64,000 bases of DNA. Source: Margaritispora aquatica. Taxonomy: Eukaryota; Ascomycota; Leotiomycetes; Helotiales; Discinellaceae. This document shows, piece after piece, positions 32,894 through 44,619 of this stretch (the first letter of the stretch is position 1; each line of letters starts with the position of its first letter). The stretch is from contig VJWN01000013.1 in the NCBI GenBank assembly GCA_007644065.1, forward strand, positions 186,001-250,000, in the 5' to 3' direction. The position numbers and the translations under genes are program-made. The notes under the pieces are model-generated. The model did not search any database and was not told the DNA's origin. It saw nothing but the letters and a program-made list of their open reading frames with translations.

Positions 32894-34802
32894 ATGGCGA
32901 TTCAATCCAAGCATGTCCTTGATCCTCAATTTTTCGTTCTCGGATCCCCTCTCGTCTTGAGTGGAGCAGCCTTTCTTGTGCTTTCTTCTTTTATTGCCTT
33001 TCTCCTCAACCGACGAAAGAAGCTTGACTTGCCTATTATTGATGAGCCTGGCTGTATAGATCACCGAAAAGCTCTTATGGAGGGAGTTGCAAAGGTATAG
33101 ACTCCTCTATTCTGGTTATTGGAATTTTACTGACGCGAGTTACAGTACCCCGATAGCCCTTTCGTGATCTCTTCAATGACTCCTCCTTTGGTTATGCTTC
33201 CAATCTCAGTTATCAACGAAGTTCGAAATCTTCCTGAGAATAAAGCATCGTTTGATGTGGATGTGCGCCGCTCATTCGCTTCCAGGCACACCGGAATCAA
33301 TATTCAGCAACCAATGGTAAAGGTGAGTCACTGATTATTCCAATCTTGCAATGTCAACACCAAAGAGATACTTGGAATAGTTTGCTGACTGTGTGCCAAG
33401 GCTGTGAAGAATGATCTCACTCGCCAGATCGCCATAACGCTGGATGACCTGCAAGACGAGATCCGCTATGGTTTCGACAAAGAACTCGGACCCTGTGAGG
33501 ACTGGACTAAATTCAATGCTTACAACACGATAACTCGCCTTGTTGCACTTCTAAGCGGACGTGTCTTCGTTGGTCGACCTTTGAGTAGAAACGAGGAATG
33601 GGTTGACGCGACCATCAAGTATACTTTCTACTGTATGGAAGCCAAGAAAGCCATTGAGTCTTGGCCCGTCTGGGCTCGTGATATTGTGGCGCCGTTCTTG
33701 TCTCAGCTCAAGCAGTTGAAAAAGTTCAGGCTGAGAGGTGGAGAATTACTAAAGCCAATCCTTAAGGCGCACCAGATGAAGGCCGGGGATGAGAAGTTGA
33801 AATCCGATGGTCCACAGGATGACCAGGGTAATTTTATCAGTTGGCTACTGAAACATAGCAGTGAGAAGGCACGCTACGATACTGCTAATCTGGCGCTGAA
33901 TCAGATGGGTTGTAAGTTCTCCTCTGTCCTACGACTGCGCAATTCTAACGAATTAGTGTCCATGGCTGCCATTCACACCACTGTATGTATTCCTGGTTAC
34001 TGCTATCGACAGCACAATCATTCTTGATGTCATACCTTGATTGCAAACACTGACACATCTACCAGAGCATGGCTACAACAGGCGCACTCTACGATCTTGC
34101 AGCATACCCCGAATACATTCAACCTCTCCGCGAAGAGATCGAGCAGGTCATTGCCGAGGACGGTCATGACATCGATGGCGACGGCTTCACACGACTCAAG
34201 AAATCCAGCATGCCCAAGCTCCTAAAGCTCGACTCCTTCTTAAAGGAAAGTCAAAGACTAACACCACCATCACTAGGTAAGTTTTTTGCCTCTCTCTCTA
34301 GCTTTATCCCCACATGAAGCCCAAAAGAATTTACCTAACTCACCAAGCGTCCAACACCCGCATCGTCACCTCCCCAATCACTCTCTCAACAGGCCACACA
34401 TTGCCCACCGACACACGCTTCGCCTTCCCCACCTACGCAATTCACAACAACCCTCCCGCATCCAGCATCGCCACCGCACAAACAGCGCAAGTAGCGCCCC
34501 TCTCCCAGTTTGACGGCTTGCGCTACTACAAGTTGCGCCAGCTCCCTGGCAACGAAACCAAGCACCAGTTCGTCACGACGTCACCCGAGAGTCTAAATTT
34601 CGGTCACGGCAACCATGCATGTCCAGGCCGTTTCTTTGCGAGTAATGAGATCAAGGTCATGTTGATTGAGCTCTTGAGAGAATGGGATTTCAGATTCGTG
34701 GGTGGCAGGACGGTGAGGCCGGAGAATATGTACTTCAATATGATTTGTATGCCGGACGTCAATGCCGAGATGGAGTTTAAGAGGCGCAAGGCTGCTGCGT
34801 GA
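32894..34802 (+). CDS. Cytochrome P450 monooxygenase
   Basis: ER-anchored haem mono-oxygenase. Six exons: 32894-33094, 33146-33322, 33401-33911, 33957-33982, 34066-34276 and 34348-34802. All five introns are canonical and in frame, one exon being only 26 bases. Total 526 residues. An N-terminal anchor helix lies at about 17-37, followed by RRKK. The I-helix reads AAIHTTSMATTG, the ExxR motif is ESQR (366-369), and the haem loop is FGHGNHACPGRFFA with Cys at about 467. The I-helix and FGHGNHACPGRFFA forms are common in fungal P450s of the ent-kaurene oxidase/secondary-metabolite group. No backbone synthase lies nearby, so the substrate is open. Confidence 0.95.
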
Positions 34803-35306
34803 GGGTCGTTCTTTAGATATTGTGTTAGGGGTCGAGAGGGGAATAACCATTTCTTTTGGCACTGCCTGTGTTCAGGAGGGTTTGTGTCTTTGGAAAGGTG
34901 GCTAGGTACTTGCTTTTTCTCCTTTTCTTGCGATACCTTTTTCGGCATGACTTTTATTTGAGATCATATAGAGTGCACTCATAGTCAGTTAGTTACTTAA
35001 CGGCCCAATTATTTCTAACTTTCACCTCAATCATGGAAGTGAAATCATGTGACTGGCATCTCATGATCCCTCACTTACTTCCTCGTTTGTGAAGCAATGC
35101 CGCAGCTCCTGTGATCAACAAAGACTCATTCTTGGGTAGATTTAGTAGATGGGAGCTCTAAGTTACGATCTTTGCAATCTTATAATTTCTTCAACCAAAA
35201 AGCCAATACGTCAGCTAAAGCAAAATCATATTTTTGAACTACATTCTACCCCCACATCCACAAAGCGCAACCTATTCCTCCATAATACATCACAAAAATC
35301 CAATGT
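34803..35306. other. Convergent intergenic spacer
   Basis: 3' ends of the P450 and of the reductase face each other here. No other feature is visible. Confidence 0.45.
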
Positions 35307-36233
35307 TTACATCACAAAAACAACCCTCTCCCCACGCTCATCCCACACCTTTTCCACATCTTCCAACTTAACCTTTCTAATACCCCCCTCATCGACAGCC
35401 TTCAGCGCATCCAATATTTTCGGCAGCTCCTTGACCAGCGCACCCATGCTCCAGCTTCCCGGCCCTGCACCACGCATAGTGATGTCCTTGCTTCTTAAAA
35501 TCGCGGAAGGCACCTCGGCGCTCTCGCCAGCCATCGACCCAATCTGTACGTACTGCGTTGGGACATTACTCTTGAGGCTCGCCATGAAGTGCACGAAAGG
35601 TGCGCCATAGACATAATCAAGCACGACGTCCACATCGCCTAGAGCGGAGAAATCAGTGCTATTCACTGGATCGAGAAGCGGGATCGCAACGTCAAGGCCG
35701 AGGGTCGAGAGAACGGCCGTGTTGCGCGCAACTCCAATGACCTTCCCCGCGCCGAAGGTACGGGCGATCGAGATAGCAGCTCGACCGGATGTTGAAGTGG
35801 CGCCTAGAATTGCAACCGTGAAGTTTGGTGGCAAGGCAACAGTGCGCGCCTTGAGCGCCATCCATGAACTCATCGCCGGGTTCAACAGCGCGGCTGCTTT
35901 CACGGGATCCAAGCCTTCGGGCAAAGGAGTCGTGGCAGCGAGGGGCACGTTGACGATCTCGCTGAACGAGCCGCCGGTGCGCATGGTGTTGAAGTAGACG
36001 TGTTGGCCTGTGGGTGTGAGGCCTACACCGTCGATGCCAGGGACGTGTGGGGGCTGCGTGTGCGCGGTACTGTAGTGTTGGCCTGCTGCGCGGGACTTGA
36101 CGACTTTGTGGAGTCCAGCTGCAATAACGCGGAGCTGGACCCACCCTTCTGGTGCGGGTGGAGGAATGAGAGTGCTAGTGTAGGCTGGAAGCTTACCCCA
36201 GGTGGTGACGAGGGATGTGTGCATTCTTGACAT
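35307..36233 (-). CDS. Medium-chain dehydrogenase/reductase (quinone oxidoreductase-like)
   Basis: Single exon, 308 residues from the first ATG (a second Met is at residue 4). The N-terminal GroES-like domain has EGWVQLRVIAAGLHKVV and PGIDGVGL. The Rossmann domain has AILGATSTSGRAAISIARTFGAGKVIGV, a nucleotide-binding loop with Ala/Gly in usual places, then VLDYVYGAP. No Cys or His zinc ligands are visible, so it belongs to the zinc-free NAD(P)H quinone-reductase/enoyl-reductase-like branch. It lies tail-to-tail with the P450; a joint pathway is possible but unproven. Slightly shorter than the usual 320-350. Confidence 0.88.
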   Translation of the reverse strand: MSRMHTSLVTTWGKLPAYTSTLIPPPAPEGWVQLRVIAAGLHKVVKSRAAGQHYSTAHTQPPHVPGIDGVGLTPTGQHVYFNTMRTGGSFSEIVNVPLAATTPLPEGLDPVKAAALLNPAMSSWMALKARTVALPPNFTVAILGATSTSGRAAISIARTFGAGKVIGVARNTAVLSTLGLDVAIPLLDPVNSTDFSALGDVDVVLDYVYGAPFVHFMASLKSNVPTQYVQIGSMAGESAEVPSAILRSKDITMRGAGPGSWSMGALVKELPKILDALKAVDEGGIRKVKLEDVEKVWDERGERVVFVM

Positions 36234-37374
36234 TGTGTGTGTTGGGGGTTTTTGTTTTGTTAGGTTGGGTGTGGTACGAGGTTTGGAAAGCCTTGAGGTA
36301 AGTATGATGTGATGAAGATGATGATATGAATGCTTTTGGAGAAGGGAATGTCACTGTGATATATATACATAAGGGAGAGACAGTGAGATTGAGGTTTGGG
36401 AAGAAGTGACCGTGGTGGCATGCTTGTCCAACTCGTATCGCGTATTCGATCGTAATCTGCCTATTCAAGCCCTCCTGACGATTTGCCAAAGCTTAACCAC
36501 GAAACCCTATGGATTATGATACATTACCATGTCAGGAACATACATCTTAACCTTTAGTGGTATATCTGACCGGAGCGGAGAGTAGGGTCGGCTCCATAGC
36601 TGCATAGCTCCATGAGATGCACATCAAGGAAGCCCTTGAAGTCGGCTGAGTTAATCAAAAGCTCACTCGGATCCGACCTGATTTGAAATCCGAAGAGTAT
36701 CAAAGAGGACTTGGTTAGTAATTGGGTATGTGGCAACACTAATGTTTGCTGAGATATTGTGCATGAAGTTGATATGTCGTCAGAAGGCGAAAGCTGGAGC
36801 TCCGAGTCCACGGACTTTCCGTGGCCATGGGGGAAATTGTTATTCCGCTCCGTAGTTCAACCTCTCGCTGTCTCATATATGATCCTCGGTCCTGAACTCT
36901 TCTTGATACAACGGAGGTCTGCTACTGATACCAGTATTATGCCCTCAAACTTCACGCGGATAAGTATCTATTCTCTCAAATGCCTGTCTTCAACATTCTA
37001 GTTTCATTTATTCTATCCCTTTCATCATCAATTCGTCCTCGAGGTCAAAATGTAAGTTACATCTCAGAATCTCGCACACACTCTATCTCCCCAACAATCA
37101 TTGGCAGCTTGACAGCAAGGCGTCAAAGATTCCCTTTCATGATGTTCTTTGCTGCTCCGGCTCTGGGCTGTCGTGGTTGTTTGCGGCTTTCCATCAAGTT
37201 CATTCCATTTTACTTCCACTGCACAAAGAATAGCCTCCTAGGTCTTTCGAATTCATATCAAAGGAAGGTACCGACTTTGGTAAGCGAACAACTCTTCATC
37301 AGTTTCATTTCTTAAACTGCTGCACAGCTGTAAACAAGCAGTATTTCAGATTTCGAAATTAATTGCGCTTCAAT
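36234..37374. other. Divergent promoter region with possible unassigned exons
   Basis: Frames at 36774-37001 (from ATG 36774, MSSEGESW...) and 36980-37315 could be exons, helped by GTAAGT at 37051 and a GGCAG acceptor at about 37109, but I cannot build a convincing protein. Otherwise this is promoter DNA for the reductase and the amidoligase-like gene. Confidence 0.3.
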
Positions 37375-39714
37375 ATGGGATCGTCTTTCTATCACTTCCC
37401 AAGTCTTGTAGGAACCGGAAATGCGACTCCACATGTATCGACAAGTTTCCGGGTTGAGTTTAAGGGAGCTTTACTTCTTAAATTCAATGACATAACAGCC
37501 GATGTCGCATCTCAACTCAAGGGTCGTCATGGGAGACTTGATGGTGATGGGGTTGTTGGATTGCCTCAAATTACTTCTCGTCAGAGATCGGCAGCATATT
37601 ATCTAAAGGGTATCTTGGATGGTTCAGTCCAACAACGAAGACTAGTGCCCAATCCTTCAAGTTCGCTTCGAAAGTAGGTTTATCTTGTTGCTCTTGTTTC
37701 CATGAATCCTGAGGCATAACTCATCTGACTTCTCCTTTCATCGTAGTGTGCTTATGATCGAGAGTGGTGAGCGAAATCACATGGAGAAAGATTCTTGGCA
37801 GATCCATTACGATCCTGATTTAGAAAACAACAACAATGTCTCAGAGCATGTATTTGACACCTTTTGGAATCCTGCGTTAGGTGTTGTGGGAATGCGATCG
37901 GACTATGAGATGATCAGTGTTGAGATCGTCTCACCTGACTGGCAGTGGGATCAACATGAGACCCACCTGTCAGTTTTGTCGGAGCTATTCGAGTTGTTAT
38001 TGAGTGATGACAACATGTATTTTGTAACGGCGAGTGAGCATACAACATATCGCAGACAGAATGTATCTGTTCATTTTGGCTTGAAAGGACAGGAGGAGAT
38101 AGGTACATGTTCCCTAGTGTGGTCACTTTCCTTGATTGCTAATCTCGCTGTTAGACACCAACGTGCTTCGGCAAATCCTTATACTATATGGTTTGAGTGA
38201 GTCAACGATCGAAGATCTATGGAAGCCCCGATATAGCTTCGATACTCCGCTCCCTCAACGTATACGGCTGGGGATGGAGAAGTTACTTGTCGATCGGTCA
38301 CCCCTTGCTACACCAGGCAAGAAGCCCTCCAGAAGAAGATCCCGGACACCGAGTTTGAAGAGACACATTGTAGTTGATAACGAAGCACATTTTTATACTC
38401 ATGACGAATATGCGGGTATTCTGTCTCAACAACATCAATCGTCTGATCTAAAAAGCAAGATTTCTGGATACCCGACCGCCGAATTGTACTCCGATGGAAC
38501 ACCCCGTCCATATGGACCAACTGCTCGTGATAATACAACTGTTACCATCTCCGCGGCTGATAAAGAAAAACAAAAACACATGAGTGTAGAGTTCAAACAT
38601 AGAATTGATTCAGAAGATTTTTCTAGGGAAACTGCTTTTTTCATACAGCTATGTGGTTACCTCTTCAGCTATGTTATCTATTTAACCAACCTTGATATCA
38701 AGGTTGGAGAGCCTGGGTTTGCCAAAGAAATCTTAGCTGGCGATCTTTTAGTAAGTACGATCAATCTGTACCACACCAATCTTTTCGGCCAGCATGAAGA
38801 CAAACTACCTCTCTTAGTTATTCTGGGAAGCTACTAATTAAACTCAGAAATTGATCTCCCTCCCCGAAGAAGCACAACAACACTTCAAAGCAAAAGCCGT
38901 AGATAATATGAGAAGGACCCCAGGGTTTTCAACCACTCTCACGAAAAGGGAAGTGGACGAGGACCTGATCAAGAGGCGACAACTCAAGCGCAGAAAGTAT
39001 TGCCTGCCCACAGACGTAGCAGGAGAGATGAAGAATCTAGAAGCACTGTCCGAGAATTTTCAAGAACGAGAGTTAGCACTCCTCCCGGCCGATCTGCCCT
39101 TCATCGCCCGAAGCGAAACGCGCAACTTCTTGAACTACCTCAGAAACCGTGAGATGGAAATGCTAAATGCTGATGTCGCGCTGCCAGCCCCGCACACCTC
39201 GCTAACTCCTGACGCAAACGATTCAGATGCGATGAAGCTCGAAAAAATACGCCAAACCGAAGTATATCTCCTTACCACGATCGCGGATGCCTGGATCGAC
39301 TATTCCGGTCACCCTTACATGAGACGTGCCCGCATGGAGAGAGGCGTCGTGCCGGAGATATACGCGCACCCGGAAGAGATGCCGCTGAGATGCAAGGAAT
39401 GGCTCATTCGCGGCGAACGACCCGAAAAGGACGAAACACTCCCAGATGGTAGCGTAATCGTTGGACGACGCACCATTGAGAAGAGGAATGCTAGGAGAAG
39501 AGCAGCACGGGTTGAGTGGGAACAATCTAGGTTGAGACGTGAGGCGGACGAACCGGCGGATCTGTTGGATTATGAGAGCGATGGCCCGGTTGTGAACTCA
39601 TTGTTGGACAATTTAAGGATTGATGCGAGGGCTATGTGGAAAGATATTACTAGACCATCCCCGGGGCAGTCGTGGCAAGAGTTCATGCGCGAATTCTTTA
39701 GAAAGAGGAGGTAA
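37375..39714 (+). CDS. Large hypothetical protein with putative amidoligase-like N-terminal domain
   Basis: Exons are 37375-37673, 37747-38102, 38155-38750 and 38848-39714 (introns 73, 52 and 97 bases), giving 705 residues. Residues about 95-215 resemble the fungal putative amidoligase family: the substrate-side WQIHYDPD, then YEMISVEIVSPDW, an internal helical part and NVSVHFGL where relatives have C-G-x-H-V-H-x-G. Only one His of that motif remains, so activity is uncertain. The middle (about 260-360) is basic and Ser-rich. The C-terminal third is long, charged and helical (TIADAWIDYSGHPYMRRARM, RRAARVEWEQSRLRR), a fungal-specific tail I do not recognise. The first ATG is chosen from context; more 5' exons are possible. 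Confidence 0.75.
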
Positions 39715-40332
39715 GAGGGATCTTGCTTTCGGCAAAGGACGAGTATAAATATATTTGTATCACTCGGGTGTCAATTGGCAGATTTGGTTGCAGTTTTATG
39801 AATAGATAGATAGACAAACTTAAGTAAGTTATATAAATTGTGTTCTTGAGGCATTAATGCGTGGTTTGGGGAGATCTTCTCGGCTCTCGAAACAATGTTT
39901 GGACGACATATCTTTAGTTTTATATACGATTTTCTTTTTTACATCACTCGTTATCAATTCCGGCTGCTTTTGAAGGCTATCTTCTAGGACTAAGACGAAG
40001 TTGCTTTTGCTGTCATCCTTTCTGTGAGGGTTCATCACTAAGTCAATTTATGTCACATTTTATTCACAGGCAATTTTACTTTTTCAAATATTTTCTATCC
40101 TCATCTTTTACTCTAGCATGGGCACATATGCCTCATCGCTTTTTAAGTCTACAGAAAAATTATGTTAGCACCAGAGGATAAGGGGATAACTGACCAATTT
40201 GCATATCGCTTGTGCACAGCCCTGCACAATCTATCAACAGCTTCAGCGCTTAGTTCTGCCATACATAGGACACATCGGAGAGTGCAAATCGCTATTAAAG
40301 ACAATAGCGAAAACACCTCTTAAAAGTTGACC
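39715..40332. other. Convergent intergenic spacer
   Basis: This is AT-rich 3' DNA between the amidoligase-like gene and the 2EXR gene. No gene is seen. Confidence 0.45.
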
Positions 40333-41532
40333 TTACGCACTAAGGCATCGACATCTCGGCGTATTGCGCAATGCCACAGCTTGCCGAGCTCGAATTTTAT
40401 GGGCCTCATACGTACGAAGCAGATCCCCATCGACCGTCAGCGCGAACCCAGCTAGAGGAGACTCAATAAAGTTCCTATAATACGCCGCCGCCGCTGCATT
40501 AAATTGCTGAAGCTCGGTAAATGGTAGTGGGGTGCCCCGCAACAAGCGAGCGATCTCGCCGTGGTAGAATAGAAGCATCCTTAGATCCGCTGCTCCTGCT
40601 TCTGCTTCTTCCAGAACCTCGCGGCGAGTTTCTCGGAAGCGTCTGAGGCGGAGCTGGTACTCCGTTCGAAGGCGGCGAGAGGCCGTCAAGTCATTGAAAA
40701 TAGAATCGGTTGGGATGGGTCCAGATGAGGTCAATGTGACGCTCGGTACGGGTGCGGTGCTGTCCCAGTTAGCATTTTTCACTGTCCACTTCACATCCTC
40801 TTCCATAATACTCGACTCAGGGGCCGCATAATTGCACCGAAGGGCTCCATAGCTGGCGTGTTGGAGCCCGCTAGAGGCGACGAAATAAATGGTATCATGG
40901 TAGCCAAAACCTTCGTGAAGGCGAATTCCTCTGGGTCCCTCGCCAATCACAGCAGTCAGACGTGGTCCTGTATATTGAATACCTCCGTGCGAAGCCAACA
41001 GTGATTGCTTGAGGAATTGAAGTGTGCTGCCAACACAGGCGACACTTTGGTCGGTGACGAGAGAGACGGGATCTTGGCGCACTGTGATAGTGGCATCTCG
41101 AGAAATGTTTTGCAGGTTCAGATTCGCTCTAGCAGGATTCGTATCGTTGTCCGAAGGGACATCAATCCAACGGAGCCTACCCATGCAAGTAGGATGAGCG
41201 AGGGCTAGCGCCTCCAGATTGCTCAGCTCGCCCACATCGACGGTGTCGATATCAGGGCAGATGAGCACAGGGTATCGGCCCATTAATTGAAAACATCTAT
41301 GGTAAGACTCGTTGAAGATCTGACAGCTTTCATAGCTGACAAAGAGCCACTTACCTAAACTGGGATCGGTTCGGGTTCTGGGCCAGCTTCCTCGCATAAT
41401 AATTCGTCGTGGCTCGTAAGCAGCCTTCCAGATCATAATTCGAATCCCGTCTACCAATTTCGGGAACAGGTGAAAGGTTGGTAATGGTGCTAAACCATCT
41501 CGCTCAGTAAGAGCATGCGGTTGGGAAGACAT
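40333..41532 (-). CDS. 2EXR domain-containing protein
   Basis: Single exon, 399 residues. The N-terminal FHLFPKLVDGIRIMIWKAA matches the 2EXR signature (F-x-x-F-P-x-L-P-x-E-I-R-x-x-I-W), here with V-D-G replacing P-x-E. It is followed by RRIIM and later the typical FVSYESCQIFNESYHRCF. The C-terminal 130 residues are Arg/Glu-rich helices and an Ala run. 2EXR proteins are highly expanded in Helotiales and other Pezizomycotina and have no settled function; the domain is thought to mediate protein contacts. Confidence 0.88.
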   Translation of the reverse strand: MSSQPHALTERDGLAPLPTFHLFPKLVDGIRIMIWKAAYEPRRIIMRGSWPRTRTDPSLGKWLFVSYESCQIFNESYHRCFQLMGRYPVLICPDIDTVDVGELSNLEALALAHPTCMGRLRWIDVPSDNDTNPARANLNLQNISRDATITVRQDPVSLVTDQSVACVGSTLQFLKQSLLASHGGIQYTGPRLTAVIGEGPRGIRLHEGFGYHDTIYFVASSGLQHASYGALRCNYAAPESSIMEEDVKWTVKNANWDSTAPVPSVTLTSSGPIPTDSIFNDLTASRRLRTEYQLRLRRFRETRREVLEEAEAGAADLRMLLFYHGEIARLLRGTPLPFTELQQFNAAAAAYYRNFIESPLAGFALTVDGDLLRTYEAHKIRARQAVALRNTPRCRCLSA

Positions 41533-42685
41533 CTTGAAATAGGTATTTCGAGAAGGGGTTCTTCCGTTAGCGTTTGGTTGTTGTGTTTGGATAGTTGTGC
41601 TTCTAGATTTAGATTTCCGGTTGTTGATGATGATTTAATGTTGGATGGACGAGCTCATTTGTAGTCGTAGTCACAACATTATTCGATAGTTACTGATAAA
41701 GAGACAACAAGGGGACAATCGCATTGTTTTTAAGATAACAAACTATCTGTCCTGTTTGTGTAGCACTGTCCTTAGCCTATCCTTCTGCAGCATAATTATG
41801 AATTAGTTGTTCTTATTAAACAAAGGAGTAGACAAAAGGAGGAAAATACAGTAGCAGCACAAAAGCATTTTTCACGAGAGATACAAAGCTAAATCCAGAT
41901 TCAGAGGCTTTTGTTTGGGTTGTACCTTGTTTCATCCAAAAGGTTTTTTGTGCTCCCTAAGTGAAAATTTCAGCATGGTTCGTAATCCTTACGTTGCTAC
42001 TCCCTGCGGGCGCGCTTAATGAGTGTTGGTGCATATGAAGCTGCATATTGGGACAAAGAGTATACGACTCTATAGGCATCAGTATACCGACCTCCTCTCA
42101 TTGGTTCTTTATTACGGCACTAGGCCCAATCAGAATAATAAGGGCTTCTATATTTAAGCAAGTACTATAGATTTAATACAATTATCGATTACCTGTAATA
42201 CAAAAGTACCTTACAAAACAAAACAAAAGCAATGAAAATAAACATGTTAAAGATTTTTTTTTTTTTAAAAAAAAGCCAGAAAATTTTGATGTGTTACCGT
42301 CGAAATCAATGATCCCTATGAGGTGTCGTACTAGGAATGTTTTCATTATCAAATTCTCTTTAGAAATTCTGTTAGGATACTTTAGATCGTATGATGGAAT
42401 AGAATAAACAGCTTTAACCATCGAGTTAACTAGGTACAGTACTCGTATTGCACTCACAGCGGCAAACCTCGGCTACGTGAATTATATAGAGATTGTTGAA
42501 CATTCTAGAGTCTAGCTCTAAATTTCATTCTTCTATTCTGCTTTTCCTCACACTGGTTCCAGTGCCCTCAAAGGAGGAGTCACTGCTACTAAACTTGCAG
42601 AGAGAAACAATAACCTCAATACGGAACACGCAGTATCTGGTCGACCAGATACCTAGCACAAGAATGCCAAGTAGCCGTCATCAAC
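41533..42685. other. AT-rich intergenic region
   Basis: No supported gene. It contains a T11/A8 run at about 42257-42276 that could form a hairpin, and AT-rich frames of low complexity. Confidence 0.45.
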
Positions 42686-44023
42686 TTAAACCTCTATTTT
42701 CTTCAACTCAAACTGGTGAACCGCGTCATCCGCTTTGATAGAAGCCTCATATGCTTCTTCACGCTCTTTCGAACCCACTGGAAAGTTTTTACATGCGTGA
42801 TGGAACTGTTGGTTAGCCTTTCGCTGAGCTTCCAGAGCAGCCTGTTTCCTCAATTGATAATCGGGATCAGTCTCTTTTGCTTTCTCTTCCGCAATGCTCT
42901 TCTCGAAATACTGAATAGTATCCTCCAACAGTTTATCATACTCATCTTCCTCTCTGATGCTCAAGTCTTCCCGCGCTTCCTCCTCTTCTTGCTCCTTACA
43001 CCATTCCACAAGCCCCTCAGCATCTTCCATTTCCATACTTTCCGCTAGGCGCGGCACGTCTTGATCATCTAAGATTTCTTTCTTAGCCGCCAAGAACGCA
43101 ACCTCATCCCCGTATCCAGCCTTCAGTGCTCCACTAGAGAATCTGTCTTCGTAAAGTTTGATAGAAAGTGGCACCATCCAGCCTTTACTCTTGCTTCCTT
43201 TAATGCCGTCTCTGTACCACACTCCTTCAAGGTCCAAGAGCTGCCACTGAGCAGCCCACACCAGTTCATCCGCCATGGATAGTGTACTCTGCACGCTACG
43301 ATCTACCGAGATGCCAGCTTCAGGTCCGATTGGAGGCCCGCCAGCTCCAAGAACGAGCGCTGAACTAATTGCAGCTTCGACGCCTAGTGATGAATTGGTG
43401 AGCTCGGTAGAAGTCGCGTTTTTGAATGTGTAGAGACCTGTCAGGAGCCAAATCTTCGGCTTCCGATCTCGGAACATTGAGAAGACTGATATTTTGTCGC
43501 TGTGGGCTGCTGAGATCCACACACTTAATTTGTCATATGCCTCCTTGTTCTGAAGAACCTGGGTGTAGAAGAAGTCTTCGGAGCTACGTCATAGTCAATG
43601 ATCGTCCCTGGTTTGAATGAAGAGCAAATACTGCGTACTCTTTGAGCTCAATCTTATGCCCACTTTGAGCAGCGAGGATTCTTGTCCGATTAGAATTCCA
43701 GGGGAACTTGAAGGTTACAATTTCAGCGACTTCGGCGCCAATTGAGAGATTGAGTCCTGAGGTTTTGGTGTATTTGAAATTCTTTGGTACATCAATGACA
43801 TGGGCATATTCATGTACCTCGTTATCTCTAATTTAAATCATCCGTTTTCAGCATTTTCAGCACTGTTAATGCATTATGTAACTTACAAAAGTCTTATATG
43901 TTTGTAGTGACGAGAGGTAGTAGGATTAGCGTAGTCCCTCAACACAAGGTTTCCTAGGCATAGTTTGTCTTGATGGTAGCCTACTCCGTAGAGGAAATAA
44001 GTTTTCTTTTCGCGATAATGCAT
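42686..44023 (-). CDS. Hypothetical protein, possibly gasdermin-like
   Basis: Exons are 44023-43887, 43827-43639 and 43583-42686 (introns 59 and 55 bases, all canonical and in frame), giving 407 residues. The start reads MHYREKKTYFLYGVGY followed by LCLGNLVLRDY. The first 240 residues are mostly alternating beta-like strands, including PKIWLLTGLYTFKNA and a long Ser/Gly/Ala stretch (VEAAISSALVLGAGGP). Then comes a charged helical C-terminus with Glu/Lys coiled coils (about 290-400). This two-part layout, the YFL-x-GV start with an L-G-N-L segment, and the V-x-T-G-L strand resemble fungal gasdermin-like cell-death proteins (RCD-1/HET-Q1 group) as I know them, but this is pattern-level only. 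The NLR relic next door supports a cell-death role weakly. Otherwise unknown function. Confidence 0.75.
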
Positions 44024-44470
44024 CGTAATGAGCACAACTGTGATGATAACGCTAGTATGGTGGCCCTGTAAGCTAACAATTTGGTTACGCGACGATATTT
44101 ATATCTTGTTCATTATCCTGTTCAACGTGGCCTGATGCGCTTACTATCACACCACCGCAACTCCTAGCTGTACAACAGCCACATGACGCCAGGGCCCAAC
44201 TACTCATTGGCCTTCATCACTCGTGGGTTGATAACTTGCTGCGCTACAAGGTGGCATGCATCGATATTGTAGCATTTCGTTGGCGTGTTTCTTTTGAAGA
44301 AAGAATGCGCAAGAAAGAGTCATTGATATTATAGTCATACAGCATATATCTATCTCATTGCTGGTTTACAGTAAAGGTACTGTACAGTATTACCTTATGT
44401 CTTACAATTAAAAAGCCCTGTAGGTCGTATTAGCTTATGTAGGGAATAGCTCGTAAGGTGTTAGAAAATA
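44024..44470. other. Promoter side of the gasdermin-like candidate
   Basis: A TATAAATATC-like site lies on the minus strand at about 44094, 70 bp before the start at 44023. Otherwise the region is AT-rich with no gene. Confidence 0.35.
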
Positions 44471-44619
44471 TTAGGTAATTAATAAGGGTGCTGAAGTCAG
44501 TTCACGAACATTAGACAATCACACCACCAAGGCTACATCCGGAAAAATTATCAACAACATATCCAATTAAGTCTGTCGGAAAGCTTAGGTAATCAAGGGT
44601 GGTGCTAAAGTCAGTTCAC
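44471..44619. repeat. Two 35-bp direct repeats with 114-bp spacing
   Basis: Copies at 44471-44505 and 44585-44619 start TTAGGTAAT and end AAGTCAGTTCAC. The interior differs by a few changes. The second copy overlaps the start of the NLR relic (LKSV segment), so the first may be a duplicated fragment of it. Confidence 0.55.
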
